Shown: positions 13,302 to 26,784, counted from the first letter of the stretch. The stretch: 64,000 nucleotides of DNA from Syngnathus acus (GCF_901709675.1 NC_051100.1:3472001-3536000), one strand, 5' to 3'. The notes: generated from the sequence alone by a model not told the origin. Translations and numbers: made by a program.

Positions 13302-16300
13302 ATGAAACCCTCACAAATCGCTAATCACCTCGTAGCCCCACGCAGGAGAATGTTGCCGCTCGACAGCTCGCCTCTGCAGCCGTCAGCTCGTCTGACGCCA
13401 ATTTGCTCATCTGAGTCGAACCGTCCGGAGCACCGCAAGTCGCTGTCGGGGTTGCAATGGAGCGTCGTGCCCAGGCCCCAACCTCCAGTCGCCGGTGCCA
13501 AGACCGCGAAACGCAAACATCCCCACAGTCCTCGCGAATCGCCCTCTAAGATACACTGTTCTCTGAGTACTCCTCCGGCAAAACGGAAAAAACCACACCA
13601 CCGCAGTAGGACCGTTCCCAACGACTATGGCCAATTGTTCACCCCGGACGTCATCCTCAAACCCGCGCTCAAGACCGCCAAGAACAAAACGGACAAGGAG
13701 ACGGAGAAAAGACAGCCCCGATGCAATCCTGCCGCCCAGAGTTCTGAGAACTCTTGTAGGAAAGGTGAAGACGCTGGAGGCACTTGTCCTGCCAAAGTTC
13801 CCATCTCATCGAAACACCTTCACATTTCCCTGCCAGATTGCTATGTGTCGTTAGTAAGGCTCAATAACAAGTCCATAGGTGCTCAGTCCAAAGACCGGGA
13901 TGTCCCTCGGTCATGCGGGCACTCGACACACGGGAGCCTTAAGCATAACGACACAAACAAAGCCAAGCGACCTTCCGCATCGACTAACAGAAGCCACGAA
14001 CGCGAACCACCCAAGGATAAAGAGGATTCGTTGGACGAGGACCTGGACCTGAGTCTTGGGATTGCTTTCGATTTGGAATCAAGCCACACGTCCAGTAGCA
14101 GCGATGAGGAGGAGGACTTTCCGTCGTTGCAGGAGATCATGAATCGCGTTAGCAAGGACCCAACAACACCGGACAAGGGCGACGTCTTCTCGGAGCCGAG
14201 CACACCTGCCGTTTCCGACGACACCTCTAAAGCTGTAAGAGACTTTTCTGTACCGCCCTGCTTTAGAGTTCTTTGGATTGCTTACATGTGTGTTTTTGCA
14301 TCAGCCAAATGTCAGAAGAAGCTCGTACAGGAACAGCCTGGACCAGATTCTGAAAGAGGTGGACACCCAAAAGAAGTAAGCGAATCTCGAATGTTTGGCT
14401 GCTTGTTTTAAGAAATGGAGCGCCAACACTTTGTCACCAACAGGTCAAAAGAGAACGAGGCGCAGCTCCGCACCTCTTGCGACGAGGAACTGTTGAGCGT
14501 GGCGGAATATCACGAGCAGGCGGAGAACCGCAACGACTGCTCCAGCGAACAACAGTACGACACCCTGGAAGCACGCTAGCCGCTTTAGCGTAGCAATTTT
14601 TTTTCTGGGTCATCTGATTCAGTCATAATTTTGTTCTGTGATCATGGTCACAATTTGTTTTTTTTTTCCCCTCCAGGGAATTCCTGCAACGCTACTCGCT
14701 GAACTCCAGCTCTGCTATCCGAGAGACTCCTCCCGGAGAAGTGGCGTTCCACCTTGACAAATTTGGTCAGTTCTTCAATAAGGATTCTCTGCAGCTCAGA
14801 CAATGCACGGCCAAGCCGCAGAACACGGCGGAGAAAACGCTGCTTTGGTGAGCTGACTTTTACCCGCCCTCAAATTCAAGATCTTAACGGTAATGTCGTT
14901 CCTCTGTCCTTTCTGGTCAGGTCCAGCCCAACTCAGCTCAAACTGCACGTGACTATCGGCTTGTTCCAGCAAGCTTACTGTTCTCACTCGCCGTGCCCGA
15001 CTCAAATCACCAATTTTCTATTCAAGGTAGGCCCCACTTGCTCGCTGTCAACGAAGCGCCGAAGCACCGAGTCACCGAGTCATAGTTTTCTTCTGGTCAG
15101 ATGATGTCGGTGCATCCTGAGAGGTTGTTGTCTAAAGAGATGCTGAAGGCTCTCCGTGACATCGCCGAATCGGCTGCCTGTAATATCTGTCAGTACTTTA
15201 TTCTTTTTATTTCAATTTAGAGAACTTTCTGCCGGTGACAAAACGTTTTTATCGACCATATCACACACTTGTCGCCGTCTTTCTCAGTGAGAAACCAAAG
15301 CCACGTGTTTACCGTGTGGGTGCCCGCATTGGCTGATGTGACCTTGGCGCTGATGAACATGGGCGTCGCATTCGTGACGCTCTTCCCGTTTGAAAACTTG
15401 CAGCCCGCGTTCACCGAGGGCGATTTGCTGTAAGTTTTGCTCTCGATCACAAATGCACTACACCTCTTGTATTTTGAAGAACTTGAGTGTGATACTTTGT
15501 TTTGTTTTTGACACAGGAAGAACGTCAGCATTCAAGGTGAACGTCCCCCTCACGACAAAGAATGGAACACGTTCCCGGAACACAACTGTAACAACATCTC
15601 GAAGGTGATTAGAGATGGCCAAAATGTCCTTGAGAAACTACAGCACACACTTCACCCATTGTTGTTTTGTTTTTTTGCAGTACCTTTCATTCTGCTTGAG
15701 CTTGTGCCCAAAAGCGTACAGCGACTACGAGCTGCTCCTGCTGCTGACGCTGATGGCTCGAGTGGCTCTGGACCCAAACTTCATCCCCATGGCTGGCGTG
15801 GAGATTAACGAGCTACTCTATAAGATTGTGGACAACATCAGGGACTGGGACACCATGGTCAGTTGTACACTCGCTGCAATAGATGCTTAATTTAAGGTAC
15901 ATTGTTATTTGTACCCTGAGGTTACCAAAGTATAGTTTGTGGGCCAATTTCGGCCTGCCAGCTATTTTTGACGTCGTTACATTTCCAATTTTAATCTTTG
16001 GGTTTAGATCCCCAGAATGTGCCAGGCCCTCACCGAGCTGACCGACGACCACCACAACATGTGTCTTCTGGTTCAACTGCTGCCTGACAACATTCGCGGA
16101 AAGTATGGAAGTTCGTTGGTAGAGCCTTGATTCTGAAATAGTGCAGTCCAATCACTTTTTTTTTTTTTTTGGGCAGATGCCTGCGACGGCATCTTAGTCT
16201 CTCGATGATCTCGAAACTCTTAGACGGCACAAATAGATACCGACCAACCGGAAGGGAATTCAAGGTGGTTGTTTCTCTTCTGTAATTTCAATAGAATTTT

Positions 16301-17351
16301 TTTGGTGTCTCCTTCAATGTCGTCAGTAATCCGTCGTCATGTCCTCCGCTTAGCTCACCGCGCTCAAGCCGTACGTGGCTGCTATGGCACCTTCCTCCCT
16401 CCGCCGTTTCTTTCGGAACACCTCTAGCGGGAGTTCCACGGAGGAGGACTTGATGTTTCTGGATCAGCAGGTGAGAGCACAGAATTGTATTACGATGAAA
16501 TAAAACCTCGGTTGCATTTTTAACTGTATCAAACAATTGATAAAAGTTCCAATGTCCTCAAGCTGTAAAATGTTTGTGTTGCAGTCCTACTACCTTTGCT
16601 ACAGCCTCCTAACCTTGACCAACGAAGCTTCCAAGTTCCACTCCTTCCCCACACATCAGAAGGTACGAGCGGCTCTACATTTTGCGTCGCAGTCACGCTA
16701 ACGTGCCCCCGTTTCGTTTCCCCCCTCAGGTGCATCTGCTTGCTCTCTCGTCGGATCTGAGAGCGCACGTCATGTGTCGCATGAGAGAGAGCGAAACGTG
16801 TCTATACAGGAGTAAGGTGGGTGCTCTGATTGGCATGTTAGATGTTGTATCGTTTTTTGTTTTCATGTTGCATGATAACACATCTGGCTTGCACCTCCAT
16901 CCTCCAGGTGAAGGATCTGCTGGCCAGGATTGAGACCAAGTGGCAGATGATCCTCCATCGCATGCAGCCTCTCAATGTAAACCTGCCACGCGCTCTTACA
17001 TCACTTGTACTTAATTTTTACGCACGTATGTAGTTTTTTTTTTTTTGAAATTCTTTAACACACAATCCTCCTGTGATACAGTCGAAGCTCCGCGACTACT
17101 GGAAGCCCTCGACCGTGAGAACCTCAACGTGCAAAAAGAATCGAGATAGTTCCAGTGGGCTCTGTACGGGGAGCGAGAAATTAGTAGAAGAGAAAGCCGA
17201 AGAGGAGGCGAGCAACGACTTCACCTCCGCCGAGCAGGACGCGCCTCAGAGCCCTGAAACGGCAGCGACCAGTCAAGAGCTTGAAGCAAACCACACCTCA
17301 GACGCACAAGCAAACAGTTGCCGTCAGGATAACACACACGAAGAGTTGTGA
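13302..17351 (+). CDS. slf2: SMC5-SMC6 complex localization factor 2
   Basis: SLF2 (formerly FAM178A) bridges RAD18/SLF1 to SMC5/6, bringing that complex to interstrand crosslinks and stalled forks in the nucleus (family knowledge). Sixteen exons chain in frame: 13294-14234, 14305-14375, 14444-14554, 14677-14847, 14921-15026, 15101-15188, 15288-15429, 15517-15604, 15681-15857, 16008-16102, 16177-16264, 16354-16470, 16585-16662, 16730-16816, 16908-16976 and 17082-17351. From ATG 13302 they give 896 residues. The first ~310 residues are low-complexity, basic and Ser/Pro-rich, with acidic SSSDEEEDFPSLQEIM near the end. The conserved FAM178 domain follows, from YRNSLDQILKEVD through EFLQRYSL, LDKFGQFFNKDSLQLRQ, LLLLLTLMARVALDPNFIP and LLVQLLPDNIRGK to HLLALSSDLRAHV. 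The C-terminal tail is acidic. The true start may lie upstream (see the exon at 12032). The human gene is on 10q24, like its neighbours here. Confidence 0.88.
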
Positions 17352-17939
17352 GGAAAAAAAAAACTTTTGTGGTCACGTTTGCAACATTAAGTTATAAGGC
17401 CTTAATGTTACAACTCAACTTGCACTATCAAGCCTGAATCCAGACATGAACAATTCATTCCGTGCCTTAACAGCCTCAAGTGTAAATTTCATAATGTGTT
17501 GGACTTTTGTATTGTTGTTTGCACATAAATGGGAGCCTTCATTTGTCAAAAGTTTTGTTACTGAAAGGAAAAGAATGTTTCCTGCAGATTAAAGTAATTT
17601 TAATTTAATGTCACCGTGAGACTATGACTGGCTCTAATAATACAGTCAAGAAATATTCCCCAGAATAGTATTTATTTGTTTCAGCTTTTCCTACTTTTGA
17701 AATACATATATGTGATTAATAAATAATAATTTGTGCAAGACTGTTACTCAGTACACTTTGGTATGGTACACTGGTAGACTTTTAATGTACACTCTATCAG
17801 ATTGGAGCATTACATTTATGTTTTATTGATTGCTGTTCTTTTAAATGATGTGAGTTTGTTTTCTCCGAAATATCAACTGAACTGCAAGTCTTTTTGTCTC
17901 GGGAAAAAACATTTAGACAATTTCTTGCTTCAAAAGGAG
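17352..17939 (+). other. slf2 3' UTR and spacer
   Basis: An ATTAAA near 17589 is a possible poly(A) signal. A palindrome, ttataaggccttaa, lies near 17391. The rest is AT-rich, and I see no gene in it. Confidence 0.4.
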
Positions 17940-18011
17940 TGGAGATGCCGGGGATCGAACCCGGGGCCTCATACATGCAAAGCATGCGCTCTACCACTGA
18001 GCTACATCCCC
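17940..18011 (-). tRNA. tRNA-Ala (anticodon UGC)
   Basis: A 72-nt cloverleaf on the minus strand. The 5' arm GGGGATG pairs with the 3' arm CATCTCC, including the G3-U70 wobble that identifies alanine tRNAs, and the discriminator base is A. The D-arm region is TAGCTCAGTGG (A box), the anticodon loop is CTTTGCATG with anticodon TGC, and GGTTCGATCCC (B box) forms the T arm. There is no intron. CCA is not encoded, as expected for a nuclear gene. The gene lies alone in the slf2-washc2 spacer. Confidence 0.96.
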
Positions 18012-18310
18012 GTATGGTGACAAAATGGAAAAGTTTTAATCTATATACGAGACACCTCTATACAAGAGCCAAGTTTACATTTATTTGGGTTGATTTCTAT
18101 TGTGTCGACAAAATATGCGCATGCGCCATAAATATTTGCGCCAGCAATCGGAACGCTCTTTGATAAAAGGGGGGGGGGGGCGTGAGTGAGTGCGTTACAA
18201 AACAAAATTAACTGCATTCTAAAACGTCTAGACGTCGGTGGCGGTTAATCACTTATAAAAGCTTCAAATTCTTGCAAGTAGAGGAATCCATTTTTTTGTC
18301 CCACTTACCA

Positions 18311-18329
18311 GCGGTTGCCTAGCAACCGC
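18311..18329. promoter_or_regulatory. RFX X-box palindrome at washc2 promoter
   Basis: GCGGTTGC-CTA-GCAACCGC is a perfect 8-bp inverted repeat around a 3-nt centre. Its core GTTGCCTAGCAAC matches the RFX-family X-box. It lies about 145 bp upstream of the donor of the inferred washc2 5' exon. Confidence 0.65.
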
Positions 18330-18474
18330 AGTCAGATGACTGTCTGCAGACAGAACATGGCTGACCTGTCAGAAGTCCAATGAGGGAAAGGCCGAATTTA
18401 GCATAATCGATCATTTGTTCGCCGTCTTTTCTCATCGCATTCCAAAGCGGTTCTTTGAGCCAGACGTCTTTGAG
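18330..18474 (+). other. washc2: washc2 5' non-coding exon with short upstream reading frame
   Basis: The exon ends TTTGAG followed by gtaagc, a strong donor at 18474. It holds an 8-codon upstream frame at 18357-18383 (MADLSEVQ, then stop). The 5' end is not defined. The intron 18475-19423 shows no gene. The coding start is in the next exon, directly after its acceptor. Confidence 0.55.
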
Positions 18475-19423
18475 GTAAGCACGCTTTCCGTTTCAGAGGA
18501 AAATGTATCTTTCGCGTGTGTCTGTCTTTGCGGGGGGCTCTTTGCGAGCGCTAACGTCTACGTTGGTTAGCTAAGTTGAGCTAGCTGCTAACTAAACACC
18601 CACACTCGCTCCCCTGCCTGTTAAAATATTTCCAACTTTTTTTCAAAGTAACAGAATGTCACAACGTTTTTTGCAATACGTTGTTTTTAAATGCAACAAG
18701 TCGGCCTTAAAGCAGTCGAATGGCGACATATAATAAAGCTGGCGTTTATATGTAGTTGTGGCTAGTTAAGCTGTGTCATATTTTAATTAGTCTGAATCCT
18801 AAAAAAAAAGGTATCTAATTTCAGTCGAGGGCGGTTTGTTTAACAGTGGGGTGTTTTAAAACCTTTGACCCAGGGCAACAGTTCCAGCCCGAGTTCACCT
18901 TTAAAAGAGCCTATTGATTGCCAGCCATTTTAGACCCTTCTTATCTTTCAAGGCACACTGAATATTGTTTTGACGATGTAAACCTAGAAACCAAATAAAA
19001 CATTAGATTATCTTCTTCCATTACAAAATATTGGTTCTATTCTACCTTGTTTCATTTTTTAGTGATCAGCAGTGGAACAAAATCATCAAACATCTGAACA
19101 GTTCAATGAAAATGTACTATTGATGACAAAATACTGTAATCACATATAGTGTAACAACTTTACAGTTGCCAAATTTGACAAACTTCTTGCATGCTGTTTA
19201 ATAGTAGTTGTAATTTTTAGTAGCGTGTGCGAACATTGTGGCTTCTTTCAACCTATTTATAGAATAAGGCGTTTGTATTGTTTTTTTTTTTTTAAACAGT
19301 TTACTGAGAACAAAGTGTATTGTGATTTATTTTTTTTTCCAAATTATGTTTTACACAAAAACAAAAGTGGTAATGCTGCATACTTCAAAAGTGATGAATG
19401 GTAAAATGCTTCGCTGTCTGCAG

Positions 19424-22400
19424 ATGAACGGGATGTCAGATGGGATGTCGAATGGCCCGGACGGGAGTGAGCACCCCGGTAATGATGCTCAGGTTTGGGA
19501 GAGACCGTGGACCCTCGACGAGATGCGGCAGAGCAGCGCCAACTGGTCTCTCGCGGCCGACTCGGGGGTAACGTCAAACATCAAAACGTTCTCTCAGAAT
19601 CAGCTGTATTGAAGACTGTTGACCTCCCCTTTTTTTTTTTTTTCTTAATATCCTCCATTCAGCTCTTCTTATTCCTTCAAGACTTCTCTCAGAGAATGCT
19701 CTCCAGGACACATGAGATGGAAAAGCAGCTGGACAGCTTGATCCGAGACACCAAGGCCACCGATAGCAGTCTGCACTCGGTCTTCAACGACTTCCTCATG
19801 CTCTCCAATACGCAGTTTATCGAGAATGTAAACTCAAAACTTCCGCTTTGTAGTCGTCAGTTGGCCTGACTTTAGACTTTAGACGGACGTGTTGCATCAA
19901 CATTTGTTTCCTGTTGCAGAGAGTGTACGATGAAGAGGTTGAGGAGCCCGTGCCCAAGACTGATGCTGCGGACAAGCAAGCTGATCAGGTATCAATAAGA
20001 TTGATTTTTAATATTGTAAGTGTTTGCGAGGGTTTCAACTCCCTCGAATTACGGGGAAATACACTTGTAATTGTTTCTCAAATTATTCAAATCTGTTTGG
20101 CATGCCAGATCATGTTAGCAAGCAAGGGTTCCACTAGAGAGCGCTAGAGAAAGACTGCAATTATAAAAATAAGCCTTAGGTGGGAATCCGTTTGAGTATT
20201 TCTCTGGCATGGTTTCCCAACAGAAAAGCCGTGAGCAGAAAGAAGCCGAGCTGATCCCCAAAATGCAGGAAGCGGTGACTTACGGCCTGAAGGTGCTGGA
20301 GTCCGCCTTCGAGCACCTGGACATCAAAGCTGGAAACTCGGACTCCGAGGACGAGGAGGCCAGTGACAGATTAGAGGCAATCCTTGAGCCTAAGGTAAAG
20401 TCATTTTTGTTATGTTTCATAACTGATAACAATGCAGTATCTAACAATCTTTTTTTTTTTGTTGAAGGACCTCTACGTGGACAGACCTCTTCCTTTTCTG
20501 ATTGGCTCCCAAGCCTTCATGGAACAAGAGGACGTCGGCCTTGGTGACCTGTCTAGTGATGGTAATGCATTCCTTTGCAATATATCTAAATTATTAATCC
20601 CCTCTTTTGATTGAAAATGGAAAGACAATGGCTTATTGTTGCAGAACTGTCAGTGGACAGCGAGAGAGACAGCGTGATCGACAGCGAAGACATCAAAGAT
20701 GAAGATGTGAGAGCGCTTGTATCTTTTTCTTTCCCATTATGATCTATATTTTTGATCTTTTAATTTAAAAAAAAAAAAAAAAAATGCTTGATGTGCTCAG
20801 AATTCCGACGAGGACTTTATGCAGGAGGCCGATCGTCATAGTAACAAGAAGGTACGCTAAGTTAGCTAGCTCAGAACTACACGGTCATTAAATTTCACAC
20901 TTTAAAAAAAAAAAATGGACTCTTACAGAAGGCGTCGTCTATGGTGAGCTCGGAAGAGGATGAAGACGATGATGATTCTGATATATTTGGAGAGTCGGAC
21001 AAGGAGGAGGAGGATGCAAAGGTAGGTTTCGTGTCTCGTCTAATTAATCAAAATGTAATCGTGACTGTGATTTGGCTTTTCACAACTGAACTTAAACATC
21101 CCGAATGTGTGGTCTGTTTCTCTGTGCCATTCAGAGCGCAGGCCCGTCGTCGTCTTTTGCCGATGAGCTGGCCGCCAGGATCAAGGGCGAAGTGGTTAGC
21201 AAACCGACGGGAGATCGAGCCTGTAAGTCGGCCTCGTTTGAATTTTCTTCGCCTTCCTCGCATTTGTAACCATCTTCATTGGAACACGAGACATTGTCAA
21301 CAAAGCATGCTCATGGAGGTCTTCAAATCTTTTAAGCCTTGTCGTCAAGGAAGAAAAGCAAAAGCAGAAAAGAAGCAAAGTCTGCCAACTCGCATGGTAC
21401 GGACGGGCTTTTCATTCATCCTCATCGTTCTGTGCGTTTTTTTTGTTTTTTCTTTCCCACTCCAAACCCATCATATGGCTCACGTGTTTCTTTTCGTTCA
21501 TACAGCGGACGAAGACGACAGCGACGACATGTTCAAACCTCCAAAAATGGAGTCGGATGACGACAAAGACGACGAGGATGAATTCTCGCCGTTTGGCGGG
21601 AAAAGCGGTCTCTTCAGCGGGGGGAAAGGCCTCTTTGACGATGACGACGAAGTAATATCTTCTATCAACATTTTGGATTTCAGTACAGATATCAGGCAGC
21701 ATCTTTCAGCAATTTTTTTTTCTATTGGATCCCACACAGGGTGATTTGTTCTCTGATGCACCAAGGCTTCCTGTGTCCAAAGAAGAGAAGTCAACAAACG
21801 AAAGCATCAAAACCGCCACTAAAGCTGCAGGTAAAGGAAATCGGAAAGATGTTTGATTCCAATTTTTTTCTCGACAATACCAGCACCGATACCAAAGGCC
21901 TGATACTAATTTTTTATCTGCACTCATCCAATCGTCGTACATACCGTGTTCCCTCAGAAATATACTTTCATGTGACTGGTTTCCCCTGACAATCATCTGA
22001 CTGGCTCGAGCAAAACTGCGGCAAATGCTAATGCTAGTTTAACTACGTGAGAAGATGAGGAAAATCGTACCACTAATAACCCTGAAATTGCGACCATGCC
22101 AAACTTATTTAGGTTAGCATAATAGAGGCATTCATGTCGATTTAAAAATATTCCTTATCTGTGTTTAGCTTGAAATGTGATTATTTTTGTTTCTTCCCCT
22201 TAAGAGCCTGACAAAGCCGGCAAGAAAATTCCACCTGGCGCCGTTTCAGTATTTCCAGGTAAATGCTGTCTGCTAGCATCGTGTAGGGTAAGGTTCTCAA
22301 ACCAACAAAATTGTGCTTTCTTTTCAAACAGACAACAACCTCTTCAATCCAGTGGGTGACGGAATGGCTAGCAGAGAAAACGGAGCGTCGACCGGCAAAT

Positions 22401-25400
22401 CCCATGTCACTCCAAAACCGGCCCCAGTCGCTGGGGGACTGTTTGATGAAGAGGATGATGACCAAGATGACTTCTTCAGTGGTAAAAGCAGAAAAAAAAT
22501 CTTCCTCTGTTGACTTTGTTGGGGTTTATTAATCACTTTGAGTGGTTTGTATTTTTTTTTCCCACAGTCTCACAGGTCAAACCCAAACAGGCCCCTGACC
22601 TTTTCAAAGACGAGGACGGTGACATATTTAGCGAGAAGGCAGCTCAGAAAAAGGAGGCGGAACAGCCGCTTGCGCAATCGGAGAAGAAGGTAAACGACAG
22701 TATGACAACAAGAAGTTTTATGGAAGTTCTTGTCGTTCTAATGACTTTTATTTTTAGATGCCTGCGGGTGCCATCTCCATGTTTGGCCCTGGAACACAAA
22801 GCTTACTCTCTGAAGGCCTGAAGAAACGTCAAACCTCCCGCAGCGACGAGTCTGACAAATCTGAGAAGGTTTGACGAGCATATTTACCAGAACTTCAGTA
22901 TTTGTTTCAAGACTTTTGACTGGCATCTGCTTCTTCAGAACGGGCTGAATCCAGATGTTGGACCAGCTGTCACTCAGACCCAGAAACCTCTCACAAGTCG
23001 TCTCTTCTCTGATGATAAAGACACCCAAGTAAGTCTCTCAAGTTCCTTCACATTATCTACTTTCCTCTGTTTATTTTGTCCGTCTTCCCTTGTCTAGATT
23101 TTTCCGACTATCCCCAAGAGTCAGTCGGATCCCCACACGATGAGCCAGAGCAGAATCAACAAGCCTCCTCTGTCCTTATTCGATGATGATGATGAAGAGG
23201 TGACCGCAACAAATATTTGTATCCACGCCCCGATCGGGTTTTTTTTTTTTTTTTTTTTAGATTTCCTCAAATAGTAGCCGTATTTCTTCTTGCAGGATCT
23301 CTTTGCATCTGCTTCAAACTCCAAGCCCAAATCGAATCCAGCTAAAACAGCCACGCAGCAGCCCAGTAAAGCTCTCTCTAGCTCCCTCTTCAGTGACGAT
23401 GAGGTATTTCAGGAGATCATTTCATCACTCAGTCTGCAATGCGCTTTACTAACTTTATGAACATTGGACCAGGACCAGTGGTTAAGCCCTCAAATGAGTG
23501 CTACCACGCAAGAAAGCCAGACGGGAGGAATGAAACCAAGCGCCAGCGCCCCCTCCAGTCTCCCAAGTGTTATGACGTCGCAGAAAGGCAGCCTCTTTGA
23601 CGATGACGATGATCTCTTCGCTCCGGTGAAAGAGTTGAGGTATTTAAAAAAATATTCCACTCTAGACTGGGAACGTCACGAAGTGTACATATTAGGAAAA
23701 TAATCGATGCTATACTCAATGATGAATGCGTTGCCATCTAACGCAGTCCGAAGACACCCCAGAGAAGTCTTTTGTTCGAGGACGAGGATGATGAAGATAA
23801 AGGATCCCTGTTTGGAATCAAAACCGACGAGGTCAAAAACGCAGCAGCTAAAGTGAGTACAACAGGGAAAACTAATTTGTTTCATTGCCGATTTAGTCGA
23901 CTGATTTTTTTTTTTCCTCTGTTGATTCTCAGCCTACGTCGCTGTTGGAAAAATCACCAGATTCGGCTAAGAAGGGATTGAAAGAAAAACCATCAGTGCC
24001 ACAGAAACCGCCAGCGAAGCCCCCGGAGACCCCATCGCCGTCGTCGGAGTCCACCGAAATTAAGAAGAAGCCCGTTGGAGCCGTCAGCCTGTTTGGGGGC
24101 ATTGACGTTCTGGCCAAAAAGCAAGCAAAGAGCATTTTGGATGAAGACGACGACGAACGTGACGGCCCGCCGCCGATGGTCAACACGCAAGAGAAAGTCA
24201 AAAGCAATGCTTTCAGTCTGTTTGATGATGATGATGAACAGGAGGATGAGCAGGATCCAATTTTCAACGCCAGTAAACCTACAGCCAGAAACACCGCAAA
24301 GGTTTCCCTTATTTATTTATTCTGTTCAGAAAAGCACGTTGACTAGTTAGCGGCTGAGCGCTTATAACTTGTATTGAAATTTGTTTTCAGCCCGCAGAGG
24401 AGCGACCGCAGGCAAAAAGCACCGGCGTGTTCCAGGATGAGGAATTGTTGTTTAGTCCCACAAAGCAGAAGGACAACGATCCAGACGTCGACCTCTTTGC
24501 CGTCTCGGATAAAACCACGGCCAGTATTTTTATCTGTTATTGTCCTCACTTGGCCACTCCTTTAGGAAGACCTTATGCAATCTTAATATGATCCAATATG
24601 GAATATTGTCAAGGTTAGGATGGATGTTGAAATGACCCGAATGTCTTTCATTTATAGAGCTCCGAGCTCAGCTCGGCAAAGCCGGCGCCGCCGAGTTTGT
24701 TTTTGGAAGACGAGGAAGACGACCTGTTTGCCTCCAGCAAGCCCCAATCGCCATCGGTACTGAATTGATTCCACTGCTCAACACTGCTCACATTTTAATC
24801 ACAGATGTGTCCCTTCACACATTTCTTATGTTGATTTTGAAATGATCTTTACAGCAAGTTTTGAGAGCTTTTCAATTTTGGGTTTTAAGTTTGACAGACT
24901 TTTTTTTTTTTGGGCGTGGGGCTTCTCTTCCTCAGAAAGTAGCAGCGAAACACAGTACGTCGACTGACAGGCCGCCGCCAGTCAGGCCAGAAACAGTTTC
25001 GGAAATTCAGGTGAGTAGTATGAACTACTTGGACACACTATGCTGTGCCTTTTAGTGTGATATTAATAAATAATATAATCCAACTACACAGAAACCTGCA
25101 CTTCTAAGTCCTGCAGAACCAAAAGAGCCGACGTCAAGGATCGGCAAACTTCAAGTAAATTTTGATTTATAAAATTCGAAACGATTTAATGTCTATGTAT
25201 TACTCGTGACTCTTTTTATTTTATTTTAAGGCAAGTCTGAAGATCAACCCTGCTGCATTTTTCCCTGGCTCAGCCCCCAGCATGCCGGGGGCCGTCAGCG
25301 TACTCCCGGGTCTGGATCCCAGTTCCTCCTCTGGGGTCTCCAGCTCCAGCATAAGCCCCAGTCCCGCCACGACGCCAATCGGCGCCCGGACGGACAGTGA

Positions 25401-26784
25401 GCCGGGAATCGGCTTCGACGCGCCGCTCCAGGTTCCGACTTTGCAGAGCGCAAACAAGGTGGGTGAAGTGATTGTCTGTACTGGTCAGCCACAATATTAG
25501 GTACACTGTGACACTTTCCAATTCAGAATATGTTTTTTTCTTTGTACGCAGAATCGTGTGAGAGCTTCCATACGTCGCAGACCGCAGTCCAGAGCAGCGA
25601 GGCAAGCGTCTCAAAGATCAGCAGACGACCAAGAGCAACGAGAGGACAATCCCCCTGGAGCCTCCACCTCCGACTTGTTTTCTTCCGTCCCGCCCCCGTC
25701 AGACCACTCAAGCCAGACTGCTATCCCGCAGAACTCCGCTCCTATTACATCCTCGCCTCCATCTTCTCAAATGTCCACTGAGCCTTCTTTGCCGACGCCG
25801 CCTGTATCTAAACACCCCAAGAAGCAAGACTCTAGTAAGGACAGCAACCAAGGCAAGGTCCCGCTCCCTTTTGAGGAGGAGGAGGACATTTTTGCTTCAG
25901 ACAGTATTTTCACAAGCACGCTTGCCGCCAGCGTCTCCACCAAGAAGGCCGAACATCCGCCTGCGGCGGCACCGAAGAAAGACCTCAGCAACCTCCCGTC
26001 AATTTTCGACGACAACAGCGATGACCTTTTCCAGACATTGAAACCAAAGTCGGCAACAAAGGTGGCCAAGACGTCGGCCTTTTTGGAAGACGATGACGAC
26101 AATGACGACTTCTTTGGAGTGAAGAGCAGCTCGGCGGCTACGTCCGCGATTAGCAGCGACGTCAAGAGCGGCAACAGCTTTCCCAAGCAAGATATTTTTG
26201 AGGTAACGTCATTTGTTACATTCCCAGTCAAATTTTGGACAGTTTCTCATTTCCTATCACTAGAAACTGTGTCTCAACATGCGAGTAGTAGTGTTGACCC
26301 CCTTTCCAAAAGTATTGGAACAGCTTGGTCATTTCAACAGCTTTTGTGAAAGAAAAATCACATCATCATCGGCAAAAACTCTGCCTTCACAGGATGACGT
26401 TGCCATCTTGCCTAAAGCCCCCAGAAAGGAAAAAGACAAGCCCATCGACGTCAGTCTGTTTGACGACAACGTCGACATCTTTGCCGACCTGGCAGACTCT
26501 TCCGCACCGAAACAAAAGAAGAGCAAAGCCAAGGCGGCCGGCGGGTCCATCTTTGATGACGACATGGGTAAGTAAATCTCCACTATTTGAGGAAATACCA
26601 AATGTATTATTTGTGATCCTACATTTTCTTTCCTTAAGATGACATATTTGCACCAAGTGCAGTCAAAACGGCGACCAAGGTGACTCCGAAAGCAAAGACC
26701 TCGCCTCCCTCCCAGAAGACCAGCACAGCAGTGGACACGAGTAACATATTTGATGATCCACTTAATGCTCTGGGGAAGAATTGA
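19424..26784 (+). CDS. washc2: WASH complex subunit 2 (FAM21)
   Basis: FAM21 subunit tethering the actin-nucleating WASH complex to retromer on endosomes (family knowledge). I chain 30 exons: 19424-19567, 19663-19827, 19920-19988, 20224-20394, 20468-20561, 20645-20706, 20801-20851, 20929-21021, 21135-21222, 21337-21396, 21506-21651, 21740-21830, 22205-22258, 22332-22481, 22568-22689, 22758-22868, 22939-23028, 23098-23199, 23296-23403, 23473-23639, 23747-23852, 23933-24301, 24391-24519, 24658-24756, 24936-25010, 25092-25154, 25231-25458, 25552-26202, 26393-26567 and 26639-26784. They total 4179 nt, 1392 residues. The head ([43 protein letters not shown]) is the WASH-binding part. The long acidic tail repeats LF-acidic-LF motifs that bind VPS35, such as [32 protein letters not shown] fits the capping-protein interaction segment. 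The end [13 protein letters not shown] matches human [13 protein letters not shown]. One intron appears to be GC-AG. Confidence 0.95.
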
